Assembly: GCA_036742665.1 (NCBI GenBank)
Contig: DAINQP010000133.1
Span: 1-16,968, forward strand
DNA from: Gp6-AA40 sp036742665
GTDB taxonomy: Bacteria; Acidobacteriota; Vicinamibacteria; Vicinamibacterales; UBA2999
Length of the DNA stretch: 16,968 nt
Direction of reading: 5' to 3'
Shown: positions 7,659-15,573 of the stretch, in pieces
Numbering within the stretch: the first letter of the stretch is position 1
How the letters are laid out: the number at the start of each line of letters is the position of its first letter
The notes under the pieces: model-generated
Database searches by the model: none
Told to the model about the DNA's origin: nothing
What the model saw: the letters and a program-made list of their open reading frames with translations, nothing else
Made by a program: the position numbers and the translations under genes

Positions 7659-7678
7659 CGGCTGAAGCCGGAGACTAC
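7659..7678. repeat. Short palindrome CGGCT/AGCCG with GTAGTC edge, overlapping the pirin stop
   Basis: CGGCT (7659-7663) and AGCCG (7666-7670) form a small inverted repeat followed by GGAGACTAC. On the minus strand this reads GTAGTCTCCGGC, and the TAG is the pirin stop. The GTAGTC edge and CGGCT arms resemble the 5896-5958 element, making it a probable partial copy. The rest of the 76-bp pirin-esterase gap shows only the esterase ribosome-binding site. Confidence 0.5.
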
Positions 7679-8571
7679 TTGATGAAGGTGCCGCGATTCA
7701 GCTCGTCGACGGCAACCCGCAACTCGAGCTGCGTGTTCATGACGATCGGTCCATACCACGCCACGGGTTCTTCGATCGGCTTGCCCGACACCAGAAGGAA
7801 CCTGATGCCTTCGTCGCCGGCCTGCACGATGACCTCATCACCGTGATCGAACAGCACCATCGATCGGTCTCCGATGAAATCAGGACGCTCAACGCCAGTG
7901 CCGACGATGTCGGTCTGGACTGCACGCGGGGAGGATGCATCGCGGAACGTGCCTGACCCCTGGAAAACGTACGCGAACGCGTGGCGTAACGTCTCGACGG
8001 GCAGGACCTTGCGCACGCCAGGCGGCACGAAGATATCGAGGTATCGCGGATCCGAGGCGACGCCTTCCACCGGTCCGGTCTTGCCCCAGAACGATCCGCA
8101 CACGATGCGCACCGTCGTCCCGTCGTCGTCAACCACTTCGGGGACGTCCTTGCCCTGCACGTCCTGATAGCGCGGCGCCGTCATCTTTAACGACGCCGGC
8201 AGATTCGACCAGAGCTGAAAGCCGTGCATGCGGCCGGCCTGATCGCCCTTTGGCATCTCCTGATGGAGGATGCCGCTTCCGGCCGTCATCCACTGAATAT
8301 CGCCCGCGCCGAGACTGCCGCGGTTGCCGAGGCTGTCGCCATGATCCACCGTGCCCGCCAGCACATAGGTGATCGTCTCGATGCCGCGATGCGGGTGCCA
8401 GGGGAAGCCGGCGAGGTAATCCTCGGGACGATCGTTGCGGAAGTCGTCGAACAGCAGGAACGGGTCGTAGTCGGTGGTATCGCCAAATCCGAATGCGCGG
8501 CGAAGCTTGACGCCGGCGCCTTCGAGCGTGGGTTTCGACGGAACGACTTTTTTGACGGCTCGGATGGACAT
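7675..8571 (-). CDS. Pirin family protein
   Basis: A 298-residue bicupin of the pirin family. Pirins bind one iron in the N-terminal cupin; bacterial members have been reported as quercetin 2,3-dioxygenases or as partners of metabolic enzymes, so role varies. The metal ligands are visible: H59 and H61 in FPWHPHRGIETITY, H103 and E105 in QWMTAGSGILHQE. The GDSLGNRGSLGAGDIQWM stretch is diagnostic. The C-terminal cupin (about 175-290) includes VSGKPIEEPVAWYGP, typical of the family end. ATG 8571 is preceded by GGGGAG with a 6-base gap. The gene lies downstream of a strong terminator after thiC, so it likely has its own promoter in 8572-8593 or depends on readthrough. The stop TAG is inside a GTAGTC repeat edge. 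The N-terminal domain is complete; no odd substitutions were seen. Confidence 0.93.
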   Translation of the reverse strand: MSIRAVKKVVPSKPTLEGAGVKLRRAFGFGDTTDYDPFLLFDDFRNDRPEDYLAGFPWHPHRGIETITYVLAGTVDHGDSLGNRGSLGAGDIQWMTAGSGILHQEMPKGDQAGRMHGFQLWSNLPASLKMTAPRYQDVQGKDVPEVVDDDGTTVRIVCGSFWGKTGPVEGVASDPRYLDIFVPPGVRKVLPVETLRHAFAYVFQGSGTFRDASSPRAVQTDIVGTGVERPDFIGDRSMVLFDHGDEVIVQAGDEGIRFLLVSGKPIEEPVAWYGPIVMNTQLELRVAVDELNRGTFIK

Positions 8572-8584
8572 GTAACGCTCCCCG

Positions 8585-8615
8585 AAAAACCAAAGGCGGG
8601 TCGGAAGACCCGCCT
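8585..8615 (-). terminator. Rho-independent terminator of thiC, within a dispersed palindrome
   Basis: A nine-base-pair stem AGGCGGGTC/GACCCGCCT (8594-8602 with 8607-8615) with a four-base loop; on the minus strand it is followed by TTTGGTTTTT (8585-8594). It sits 46 bases after the thiC stop. The minus strand reads GTAGAGGCGGGTC before the loop, the GTAG edge shared with other repeats in the window, so the terminator seems to be a repeat copy put to use. Confidence 0.75.
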
Positions 8616-8660
8616 CTACGCACGCCCCTTAGGACGCCGCGGGCAAACCAAAGGATCCGC

Positions 8661-10244
<1,584 letters not shown>

Positions 10245-10303
10245 CGGAGCCCTGCTCTTCCTCTCGGCACGGGAATCGGCGGGTCGTGGGCGGGGTCGAT
10301 CTC

Positions 10304-10415
10304 GCCGCGCTCCCTACGCCGGTTTCAACCGGATCAGGTTCCAAGGGTTTTTCTCAATCCCTGCGCCGGCTGATCGCCTGCGCTTCTCCGGTCTGTCCGG
10401 GATACCCCTGGCGGC
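10304..10415 (-). promoter_or_regulatory. TPP riboswitch (THI element) upstream of thiC
   Basis: On the minus strand the conserved core is present: AGGGGT, TTGAGA followed by ACCCTTG, ACCTGATCCGGTT, then CCGGCGTAGGGA. P1 can be closed by GCCGC (10411-10415) with GCGGC (10304-10308). The P3 arm (10357-10403, closed by ATCCC/GGGAT) is about 47 nt and can hold two inner hairpins, CCGG/CCGG and GCGC-GGC/GCC-GCGC. Thiamine pyrophosphate binding represses thiC. In the 59 bases between aptamer and ATG no GC-stem plus T tract is visible, so control is more likely translational; the aptamer's GGAGC (10309-10313) is complementary to GCTCC beside the start (10246-10250). Confidence 0.93.
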
Positions 10416-10423
10416 CATCTGGG

Positions 10424-10429
10424 ATTATA
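10424..10429 (-). promoter_or_regulatory. -10 box for the thiC riboswitch transcript
   Basis: A TATAAT on the minus strand places the transcription start about 7 bases on, near 10417, two bases before the first P1 base of the riboswitch. No TTGACA-like -35 was found at 16-18 bp. The upstream side overlaps the start of the divergent CnaB-cupin gene. Confidence 0.65.
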
Positions 10430-10443
10430 CCCGTCGATCACAC

Positions 10444-10449
10444 GATAAT
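10444..10449 (+). promoter_or_regulatory. Possible -10 box (GATAAT) for the CnaB-cupin gene
   Basis: GATAAT ends 7 bases before ATG 10457, which has no Shine-Dalgarno, so a leaderless transcript is possible. It overlaps the upstream region of the thiC promoter, so the two divergent promoters would compete for the same 40 bp. No -35 was recognised. Confidence 0.35.
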
Positions 10450-10456
10450 GCTGCAT

Positions 10457-11305
10457 ATGCGGAATGTGATGCTGATCAGTTCTCTCCTGGCAGGCGTCGT
10501 GACGATGAGCGTGTATGCCCAGGCACCGGCGCCCGCGCCCGCGCCGGCACCCACGACGCAGAAACCAGCGACGGCCCCGCCGGCGACGCAGAAGCCCGCG
10601 GGTACTACGGCGGCTCCGCGCCGCGCGCCGACAACATCGTCGCGATCGGGAATGGCGATCACCGTGACCAGTCCACGGGGCGCGACGATCGCGGGCGTCC
10701 AGGTCGCGCTCACCGGACCGACCGAGCGCAATGGCGAGACGGACGCCAGCGGGCAAGTGAATTTTCCTGGGCTGCAGGCGGGAACGTATCGGCTGCGATT
10801 CAGCGGCGACAACGTGACCGCGTTCGAACGGGAAGTGATCGTCCGCGCGGGACAAATCTCCGATGTGGATGTCACGCTCAGTGCGGCACCAGAGCCGAAG
10901 GTGATCGTGAAGGATGCACCAGCGCTGCCTCAGGGACCCGCCACTTCGGCGAGCGGACCAAAAGGCCAACCCGTCACCTACGCGATTGGTGAACTCCTCG
11001 AGAAGGAGTATGTCGGCAAGCAGCCGCGTCGCGAGACGCTGCTCTCCTGCAGCGGCAACGAGCGTGCGGCGATGATTCAGTTGAACGAACCGATGCCGGA
11101 GCGTCTCTATGAGAACGCCGATGCGATCTACTACGTGCTCGGCGGCGAGGGGACGTTGTTGTTGAACGGTAAGGAGACCAAGCTCGGCCTGAATGGATTC
11201 GCGTCCGTCCCGCGCGGTACGTCGCACAGTTTCTTGAAGCGAGGCAACCGGCTGCTGGTATTGCTCTCGGTGCTCAGCGGTGAGCCCTGCGAACAGCCGC
11301 GTTAA
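10457..11305 (+). CDS. Exported CnaB/carboxypeptidase-regulatory-like domain fused to a cupin
   Basis: A 282-residue exported protein. From ATG 10457 (ATG 10448 is a three-residue longer alternative; no Shine-Dalgarno for either) a signal peptide covers about 1-22, with cleavage after VYAQ. An alanine-proline linker with a run of AP dipeptides and a repeated TQKPA segment follows (23-62). Residues 66-145 form a transthyretin-like CnaB sandwich: ITVTSPRGATIAGVQVALTG, TDASGQVNFPGLQAGTYRLRF and a closing VDVTL strand. Residues 180-275 are a small cupin: ETLLSCSGNERAAMIQL, YYVLGGEGTLLLNGKE and SVPRGTSHSF. The classical two-His metal motif is weak; H257 and E231 are the only obvious ligand candidates. 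The cupin may sense or bind a small molecule in the periplasm; function is unknown. It is divergent from thiC and convergent with the next gene. Confidence 0.82.
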   Translation: MRNVMLISSLLAGVVTMSVYAQAPAPAPAPAPTTQKPATAPPATQKPAGTTAAPRRAPTTSSRSGMAITVTSPRGATIAGVQVALTGPTERNGETDASGQVNFPGLQAGTYRLRFSGDNVTAFEREVIVRAGQISDVDVTLSAAPEPKVIVKDAPALPQGPATSASGPKGQPVTYAIGELLEKEYVGKQPRRETLLSCSGNERAAMIQLNEPMPERLYENADAIYYVLGGEGTLLLNGKETKLGLNGFASVPRGTSHSFLKRGNRLLVLLSVLSGEPCEQPR

Positions 11306-11309
11306 CGCG
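11298..11309. other. 12-bp palindrome holding two convergent stop codons
   Basis: CGCGTTAACGCG is a perfect palindrome. The TAA at 11303-11305 ends the plus-strand CnaB-cupin gene and the TTA at 11302-11304 is the TAA ending the minus-strand gene, so the two coding regions overlap by four bases with no intergenic DNA. Confidence 0.85.
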
Positions 11310-11766
11310 TTCGCGGACGCGCGGAATCGGCGTCGAACGCGAACCCGACAAAGTCTGGCGCTTGATCCGGCCGGAGCAGCAACGTTGTGTACATGAACAC
11401 CATCGTGTAGCGGCCGTCTGACGTTCGCGTCATATTCACCGGCTGCTGGTACACGACGTGCCAGTCGTAGATGTTGTCCCAGATATCGAGCCCGACTTCG
11501 ATGAAGTCGGGATACTTCTGCGTCGAGCGCATCCAGGTGTGCTGCTGCTGTCGAATCCTCGAAACACCCTGCCACTTCTCCGAATAGACGCTCGCGAATT
11601 GACGCTCGACCGTCTGGCGCAGTTGATCGATCGAATCGGCGACGCCTTCGAGATCCCCAGCAGCCGCTGACGCGGATTCAGCGCTGACCCCATCCGCGAA
11701 AGCGGGCGACATCATCGTTGATAGACCCGCAAGGAGGCTGCCTCCGACGACAGCGCGGCGTTCCAT
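11302..11766 (-). CDS. Exported protein of unknown function (154 aa)
   Basis: I do not recognise the family. The N terminus MERRAVVGGSLLAGLSTMMSPAFA is a signal peptide; RR followed by a hydrophobic stretch allows Tat export, but the motif is not canonical, and Sec is equally possible. The mature part starts with an acidic Ala/Ser-rich region and a helix-prone segment (about 38-68, VADSIDQLRQTVERQF). A tryptophan- and tyrosine-rich domain follows: WMRSTQKYPDFIEVGLDIWDN, IYDWHVVYQQP, DGRYTMVFMYTTLLLRP and a closing FVGFAFD. No Cys and no enzyme motif is seen. ATG 11766 has AGGAG with a 7-base gap. It follows the lipoprotein gene by 57 bp on the same strand, with a degenerate palindrome between, so co-transcription with the C39 operon is possible but unproven. 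Confidence 0.78.
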   Translation of the reverse strand: MERRAVVGGSLLAGLSTMMSPAFADGVSAESASAAAGDLEGVADSIDQLRQTVERQFASVYSEKWQGVSRIRQQQHTWMRSTQKYPDFIEVGLDIWDNIYDWHVVYQQPVNMTRTSDGRYTMVFMYTTLLLRPDQAPDFVGFAFDADSARPRTR

Positions 11767-11789
11767 GTCAATTCTCCTGGTAGACGTTC

Positions 11790-11819
11790 GTACGGCGGGC
11801 GCGCATGCGTCGCCCTACG
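11790..11819. repeat. Degenerate copy of the GTA...GCATGC...TAC palindrome
   Basis: GTTCGTA followed by a GC-rich arm, GCATGC (11803-11808), GTCGCCC and TAC. It matches the 2700-2727 element over its right half and at the GTTCGTA edge, with mismatches and an insertion in the left arm. It occupies most of the 57-bp gap between the lipoprotein gene and the exported 154-aa gene. Confidence 0.6.
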
Positions 11820-11823
11820 CGCG

Positions 11824-12279
11824 TCAACGCGAAACGGACAGTGTGGCGCGGTACTCCCCGGGCGCGATCGTGCGGCTGCTGAATGGATATGGCTGCAGTT
11901 CGACGAGCGCGATCCGAAGTTGGTTGTGTGTCACGGTCGCGCGGCTGGAGTCACCCGTGTGCAATTCGTACGCAGACGTCGCGCCGCCGTCGAGCACTCG
12001 AATATGCACCAGCGCATCCCCGCCCTGGATGCAGATCGCATCAGCCGGGCATCGCGAGTCACCACTGACGTTCACGAATTGCACGTTCACGTCAATGTCG
12101 CGCACGGTCGCCACCTCGCCGGGAGCCAGAGTGAATTGCTCGCTTATCCCGACCGTCGGGCCAACGGGATTCTGCTCATCGCATGCTGTGACCGCGAGGA
12201 GACACAAGACAACCAGAAACGGACGCACAACCGAGTGGGCCAGCAGACTCCATGCCAGTGACAAGGGCTCAAGGGTCAT
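11824..12279 (-). CDS. Lipoprotein with SRCP-type beta domain, function unknown
   Basis: A 151-residue lipoprotein. From ATG 12279 the signal ends in the lipobox LAVTAC (C33), after which the mature protein is about 119 residues. A GTG 18 codons on (VRPFLVV) would give a compact 16-residue signal and cannot be excluded. The mature domain looks all-beta: ISEQFTLAPGEVATV, DINVQFVNVSGDSRCP, ADAICIQGGDALVHI, and YELHTGDS. DSRCPxxxxCIxxG with its paired cysteines (probably a disulfide) is a motif I associate with a widespread but uncharacterised group of lipoproteins. The ATG overlaps the end of the C39-barrel gene by 11 bases, pointing to translational coupling, so it is likely a partner of the barrel protein. 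Without the lipobox the frame runs further upstream, but that part is only the antisense-free overlap with the barrel gene. Confidence 0.8.
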   Translation of the reverse strand: MTLEPLSLAWSLLAHSVVRPFLVVLCLLAVTACDEQNPVGPTVGISEQFTLAPGEVATVRDIDVNVQFVNVSGDSRCPADAICIQGGDALVHIRVLDGGATSAYELHTGDSSRATVTHNQLRIALVELQPYPFSSRTIAPGEYRATLSVSR

Positions 12280-14239
12280 ACACAAACGACACGGCGGTCC
12301 CGCCATCGCGTAGCCCTTTCGCGACATCGATTCGCACGACGCCGCTGACGCCCGGCACCGCCAGTCGCGCGCCGACGCCGACATCCACATCGGTGCGCGC
12401 ACGAGCCACAGCCTGGCGATCGACCCGCGCAGCATCGACAAACGCAGCAGCACCAAATCGCAGGCGCCCCTTTCCTGCCCACCATCGCTGCGTCTCACCC
12501 GACGAGTACACGATCTGTCGCCCGATTTGACCGACGCGCATCTCTCCGCCGCTCATCAGCGGATGTGCACGCAACGGCACATTACGGGCACGGCCCGTAT
12601 CGCCAGCAAACCAGATATCAGCCGGCGTATGGACCGACGCCAGACCGAGACCTGTGCGACCGACGAACACTTGCCCGCGTCGCTCGGTCGTCGAGCGTAT
12701 CGTTGCGCCCGCATCCATCGTGCCGAATGATGATCCCGCCTTCCATCCTGACAGCTCGATGCGACCATCGAGACGCTCACCGACGGTCAGCACGCGCAAG
12801 GCGCCAGCAAACATGCCGAACGTATCAACGCCGTCCCAGCGTTCGACACCTCCTCGTATCGACGCGCGGATCCGTGGCGCCACCCACTGCGACATCGAGA
12901 GATGTGCGCCCCGTCGCCGTGACGCTGGAACGCGATCGGTGGTGAACGGCTGCCGCTCGGTGAACGCATCAACGGCCCAGAGGCCACCCCACGGCGCGGG
13001 CGCAGTGAACGAGGCGCTGACGCGCGGACGGTCGGGCCAGAAACGCCACCCCAGGGTGATCCGCTCCCCGCCGCCGGTCAACGCGCCGCTCGACACCTCG
13101 ACTTCGCGTCTGAGGGCCGCGACCACCCCAAGCGCGGCGAGGCTCGAGCGATCCGCAGGTATCAGCGACCGCTCGGCCACCGTCGCGCGCAGCTCGACGA
13201 AACCCGACGGCACCGGCACGAATGTCAGTTCAGCCGATGCCGCGGACGGGAGTTCGCGAAGCTGACGCCTCGCTCGCACGAATCGCTCCGGCGTGACTAT
13301 GTCGTTGCGATCAATCGGCAGCAACTGTTCGACGATGCGCTGCCGCGTGCGTACGAGCCCATCGATACGAATCAGGTCAAGGCGCGGCTCGCCGACGTGA
13401 TTCCATGCATCGAGCGCTCCGGACCGATCGTCCTGTACGAAGCGGCTCGTGGCCAGCAGGCGCCAGGCGTGCGCATCGGACGGATCTTCGGCGAGTGCGG
13501 CGGATGCGAGATCGCTCACCTCACCCCATCGCCGCTGCAACAGTCGGATGCCGGCCAGCTCGCGCAGCGGTGCGGGCCCTTTGCACGACAGCGCGCCGGT
13601 CAATCGACGCTCTGCACTGTCCAGATCGTTGGTCTGCGCCAGGCGGACGCCGTCGGCGATGAGCACATCACACGGCGCGTCAGCGGCCGATGGAGTCGGC
13701 GCGGTCTCTCGAGAGTCAGGCGACGCAACCGGCGGCACGACAAGCGCCATCCAGTGTTTGGCAGCCGACCATCGGCGATCGAATTCCTCGCGGCTCATAG
13801 TGCGGAAGGCGGTCCGGGCCGGATCGTGATAGACGACCGCGCGCGGCGTCGCGCCGATGATGACGATGTAGTGAAAGGTGCCGGGACGATCCTCGATCAG
13901 CGTGAGGATCGGATGGCCGTCCGCCAACTCGCGCGCGATCGCCTCGTCGCTGCCAGCGATACCGGTGGCCGACCATCCACGCCGGCGAATGTCGTCGATG
14001 AGCGCGGTGGTGCGAATACCCGCGGCACTGCGGTCAAGCAGATGCGCAAAGGAGTCGGCATCGAGCCCCCGCGCGCCCCAATAGCGCATGACCATTGCGG
14101 CCGCGGCGCCGCCGCACAGCGCCTCGGACTGGGAAATGAATGGAACGTCGAGAATGGCGAGAGGGCGGTCCGACTGTCCGCCCTCCGCCGACCCGAGACA
14201 CAGGACGACGGCCAACAGCACGCTCACCGTGCCCCGCAT
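12269..14239 (-). CDS. C39-like cysteine peptidase / TPR / POTRA-like / outer-membrane beta-barrel fusion
   Basis: A 656-residue protein from ATG 14239 (a GTG directly upstream is the alternative). A Sec signal (1-22) puts the N-terminal C39-type peptidase (about 27-170) in the periplasm. Its catalytic set is visible: Q37 and C42 in SQSEALCGG, H123 in TFHYIVIIG, D139 in YHDPA. A polar linker is followed by TPR-like helices (about 190-285), a POTRA-like segment (about 288-355: IRIDGLVRTRQRIVEQLL, VTPERFVRARRQLREL) and a strand-rich region to the end (about 365-654) with alternating patterns such as RITLGWRFWP, GRIELSGW, RFGAAAFVDAARV and VVRIDVAKGL, like the closing strands of Omp85/TamA barrels. 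The first two domains match PA2778-type peptidases; the barrel is extra. The gene lies 36 bp after the PA2779-like gene. POTRA and barrel calls rest on pattern and are less sure than the peptidase. Confidence 0.82.
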   Translation of the reverse strand: MRGTVSVLLAVVLCLGSAEGGQSDRPLAILDVPFISQSEALCGGAAAAMVMRYWGARGLDADSFAHLLDRSAAGIRTTALIDDIRRRGWSATGIAGSDEAIARELADGHPILTLIEDRPGTFHYIVIIGATPRAVVYHDPARTAFRTMSREEFDRRWSAAKHWMALVVPPVASPDSRETAPTPSAADAPCDVLIADGVRLAQTNDLDSAERRLTGALSCKGPAPLRELAGIRLLQRRWGEVSDLASAALAEDPSDAHAWRLLATSRFVQDDRSGALDAWNHVGEPRLDLIRIDGLVRTRQRIVEQLLPIDRNDIVTPERFVRARRQLRELPSAASAELTFVPVPSGFVELRATVAERSLIPADRSSLAALGVVAALRREVEVSSGALTGGGERITLGWRFWPDRPRVSASFTAPAPWGGLWAVDAFTERQPFTTDRVPASRRRGAHLSMSQWVAPRIRASIRGGVERWDGVDTFGMFAGALRVLTVGERLDGRIELSGWKAGSSFGTMDAGATIRSTTERRGQVFVGRTGLGLASVHTPADIWFAGDTGRARNVPLRAHPLMSGGEMRVGQIGRQIVYSSGETQRWWAGKGRLRFGAAAFVDAARVDRQAVARARTDVDVGVGARLAVPGVSGVVRIDVAKGLRDGGTAVSFVYDP

Positions 14240-14275
14240 CACCGTACTGCCGGCCGCCTCACGGCCACTGTGCTG

Positions 14276-14668
14276 TCAGTCAATCGCGACGATGAGCAGG
14301 ATCAGCACCAGCAAGACGATGATGACCACCGTCGTCGAGAGCACGATCTTGGACTGGCCGCCGGCGAGCGCCTGATCGACCTGACGCGCCTGGGCCGCGA
14401 GTTGCGTCAGGTCCTGTCCCTCCAGTGACGTCACCGCGGTTGTGGCCCGCCGGAGATCGAGACCGGCCTTGTCGGCCACAGCCTTGACCTCGGGATTAGC
14501 GAGCACGCGAAGCAGGTCGGCGCGATCGGCGTCCGTGGACGACACGTGCGCCTGCAGGGCCGCATCAATGGCCGACTGGCTTGCGGTGTGAGATGCCTGC
14601 GCCTGGACGCGCGGCATCGCACTCACTAACGACAACAGGATGACAAAAACAGATGTGAACGTTCGCAT
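14276..14668 (-). CDS. PA2779-like small exported protein with C-terminal membrane segment
   Basis: A 130-residue protein resembling the PA2779 family, usually found beside PA2778-type C39 peptidases. ATG 14668 has AAGGAGG ten bases upstream; longer in-frame starts add unconserved sequence. A signal peptide (1-24, cleavage after VQA) is followed by a helical region (about 30-100) with SAIDAALQAHVSS, ADLLRVLANPEVKAVADKAGLDL and VTSLEGQDLTQLAAQ. The LxxxDVRxxLxxxGxDxxxAxxRxxxL-type pattern and a final hydrophobic segment of about 20 residues (108-128) ending in VAID place the helical part in the periplasm, anchored at the inner membrane. A GGQ precedes the membrane segment. It is the first gene of the operon and is a candidate substrate or regulator of the downstream peptidase. 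A small hairpin GGCCG/CGGCC lies in the 36-bp gap before the next gene. Confidence 0.83.
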   Translation of the reverse strand: MRTFTSVFVILLSLVSAMPRVQAQASHTASQSAIDAALQAHVSSTDADRADLLRVLANPEVKAVADKAGLDLRRATTAVTSLEGQDLTQLAAQARQVDQALAGGQSKIVLSTTVVIIVLLVLILLIVAID

Positions 14669-14722
14669 GCGTGCACAGCCTCCTTCGTAGCTTCGCATTG
14701 TAGCGGGTTCTTCGAAGGATAG

Positions 14723-15502
14723 ATGAAGATCTCGATTATGGACAGCGGTTTTCGTAATTGGATGGCGGCGCTCGAAGCCAGGCACCTCGCCGATCTGCGC
14801 GTGCCGGAGGTGACGCGTGCGCTGCGTGCGTTGTCATCTGCATATGTCGAACGACGCCGGCAGGCGATGACGCCAACCGGTGGCCGACCCGTGCACGGCG
14901 CGCTGGACAGCGCGGGCAAGCGTGCGGCGTTTGCACTGTTTTATGCGCCGCTCCATTTCATCGCGGTCTCCGAAGTCGTCCGCGCGCGCGGCGCGGAGTC
15001 ACCGCCGCCGAAAACGATCGTCGATCTCGGATGCGGCACGGGCACGGCCGGTGCTGCGTGGGCGCTCGCGTCGAAACCGTCTTCGTCTGTGATCGGCATC
15101 GATCGCCATCCCTGGGCGGTCGAAGAGGCGCAATGGACATACCAACAGCTTGGCGTGCATGGACGGGCGCGGCAGGGCGACGTCACCAAAGCCATGACAC
15201 CTCTTCGCGGTGAGGGCGTGTTGGCGGCGTACGTGCTGAACGAGTTGCCTGACGAGGCGAGGAAACGGATCGAAGCCCGACTGCTCGAAACCGCAGCACA
15301 CGGAGGACGCGTGCTGGTCATCGAGCCGATCGCTCGCGCAATCGCGCCATGGTGGGACGATATGGTGGCGCGCTTCGTGCCTGTGGGCGGACGAGCCGAC
15401 GAGTGGCGGCTGCCGATCGAACTGCCGCCACTGCTCGAGAAGTTCGACCGGGCTGCCGGCCTCAATCATCGTGAGCTGACGTTCCGAAGCCTCTTCGTTT
15501 GA
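14723..15502 (+). CDS. Class I SAM-dependent methyltransferase, Rsm22-like
   Basis: A 259-residue Rossmann-fold methyltransferase. Motif I is VDLGCGTGTAG (100-110), an acidic post-I residue is D127 in GIDRHPWAVEEA, a QGDV follows at 151-154, and the motif-IV region is AAYVLNELP (168-176), with a post-motif GGRVLVIEP strand. The N-terminal helical part (LSSAYVERRR, AGKRAAFALFYAPLHF) resembles Rsm22-type proteins, a family linked to mitochondrial small-ribosomal-subunit assembly and of unclear bacterial role. The NPPY/DPPY motif of amino-methylating enzymes is absent. ATG 14723 has AAGGA three bases too close upstream; ATG 14738 is an alternative. It is divergent from the PA2779-like gene with only 54 bp between them, so the promoters overlap. 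The substrate is unknown. Confidence 0.85.
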   Translation: MKISIMDSGFRNWMAALEARHLADLRVPEVTRALRALSSAYVERRRQAMTPTGGRPVHGALDSAGKRAAFALFYAPLHFIAVSEVVRARGAESPPPKTIVDLGCGTGTAGAAWALASKPSSSVIGIDRHPWAVEEAQWTYQQLGVHGRARQGDVTKAMTPLRGEGVLAAYVLNELPDEARKRIEARLLETAAHGGRVLVIEPIARAIAPWWDDMVARFVPVGGRADEWRLPIELPPLLEKFDRAAGLNHRELTFRSLFV

Positions 15503-15513
15503 GGGGCTGCGAT

Positions 15514-15553
15514 TCGAAGGGCCTGCCTTGAGCGAGCACAGCGAGTCGAAGGG
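15514..15553. repeat. Dispersed repeat with two TCGAAGGG copies upstream of the potassium transporter
   Basis: TCGAAGGG occurs at 15514-15521 and again at 15546-15553. The second copy ends the segment CCTTGAGCGAGCACAGCGAG plus TCGAAGGG, whose outer CCTT and AAGG can pair; this string is one I associate with dispersed intergenic repeats in several soil and aquatic bacteria. It fills the 71-bp gap between the methyltransferase and the transporter and may contribute to the latter's leader. Confidence 0.6.
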
Positions 15554-15573
15554 TGGTAATCTCACGATTCCGG

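Noticed and set aside
10517..10600. AP-rich coding repeat as a possible tandem repeat or CRISPR-like array
   Set aside because: It is a short run of GCGCCC-type codons in the linker of an exported protein, with no spacers and no regular unit beyond the dipeptide.
10334..11575. A 413-codon minus-strand open frame across the CnaB-cupin gene
   Set aside because: It is opposite a gene with a clear signal peptide and two recognisable domains; its product is arginine-rich and crosses a stop-codon palindrome and a neighbouring gene in the wrong frame.
12280..12498. Upstream extension of the lipoprotein frame (73 codons)
   Set aside because: The extension lies within the end of the barrel gene, is Arg/Ser/Cys-rich without a pattern, and would bury the lipobox; the start near 12279 gives a proper lipoprotein signal.
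13397..14428. A 343-codon plus-strand open frame opposite the C39 peptidase
   Set aside because: It is the complement of the conserved catalytic region, has no domain pattern and contains low-complexity Arg/His/Asp stretches.
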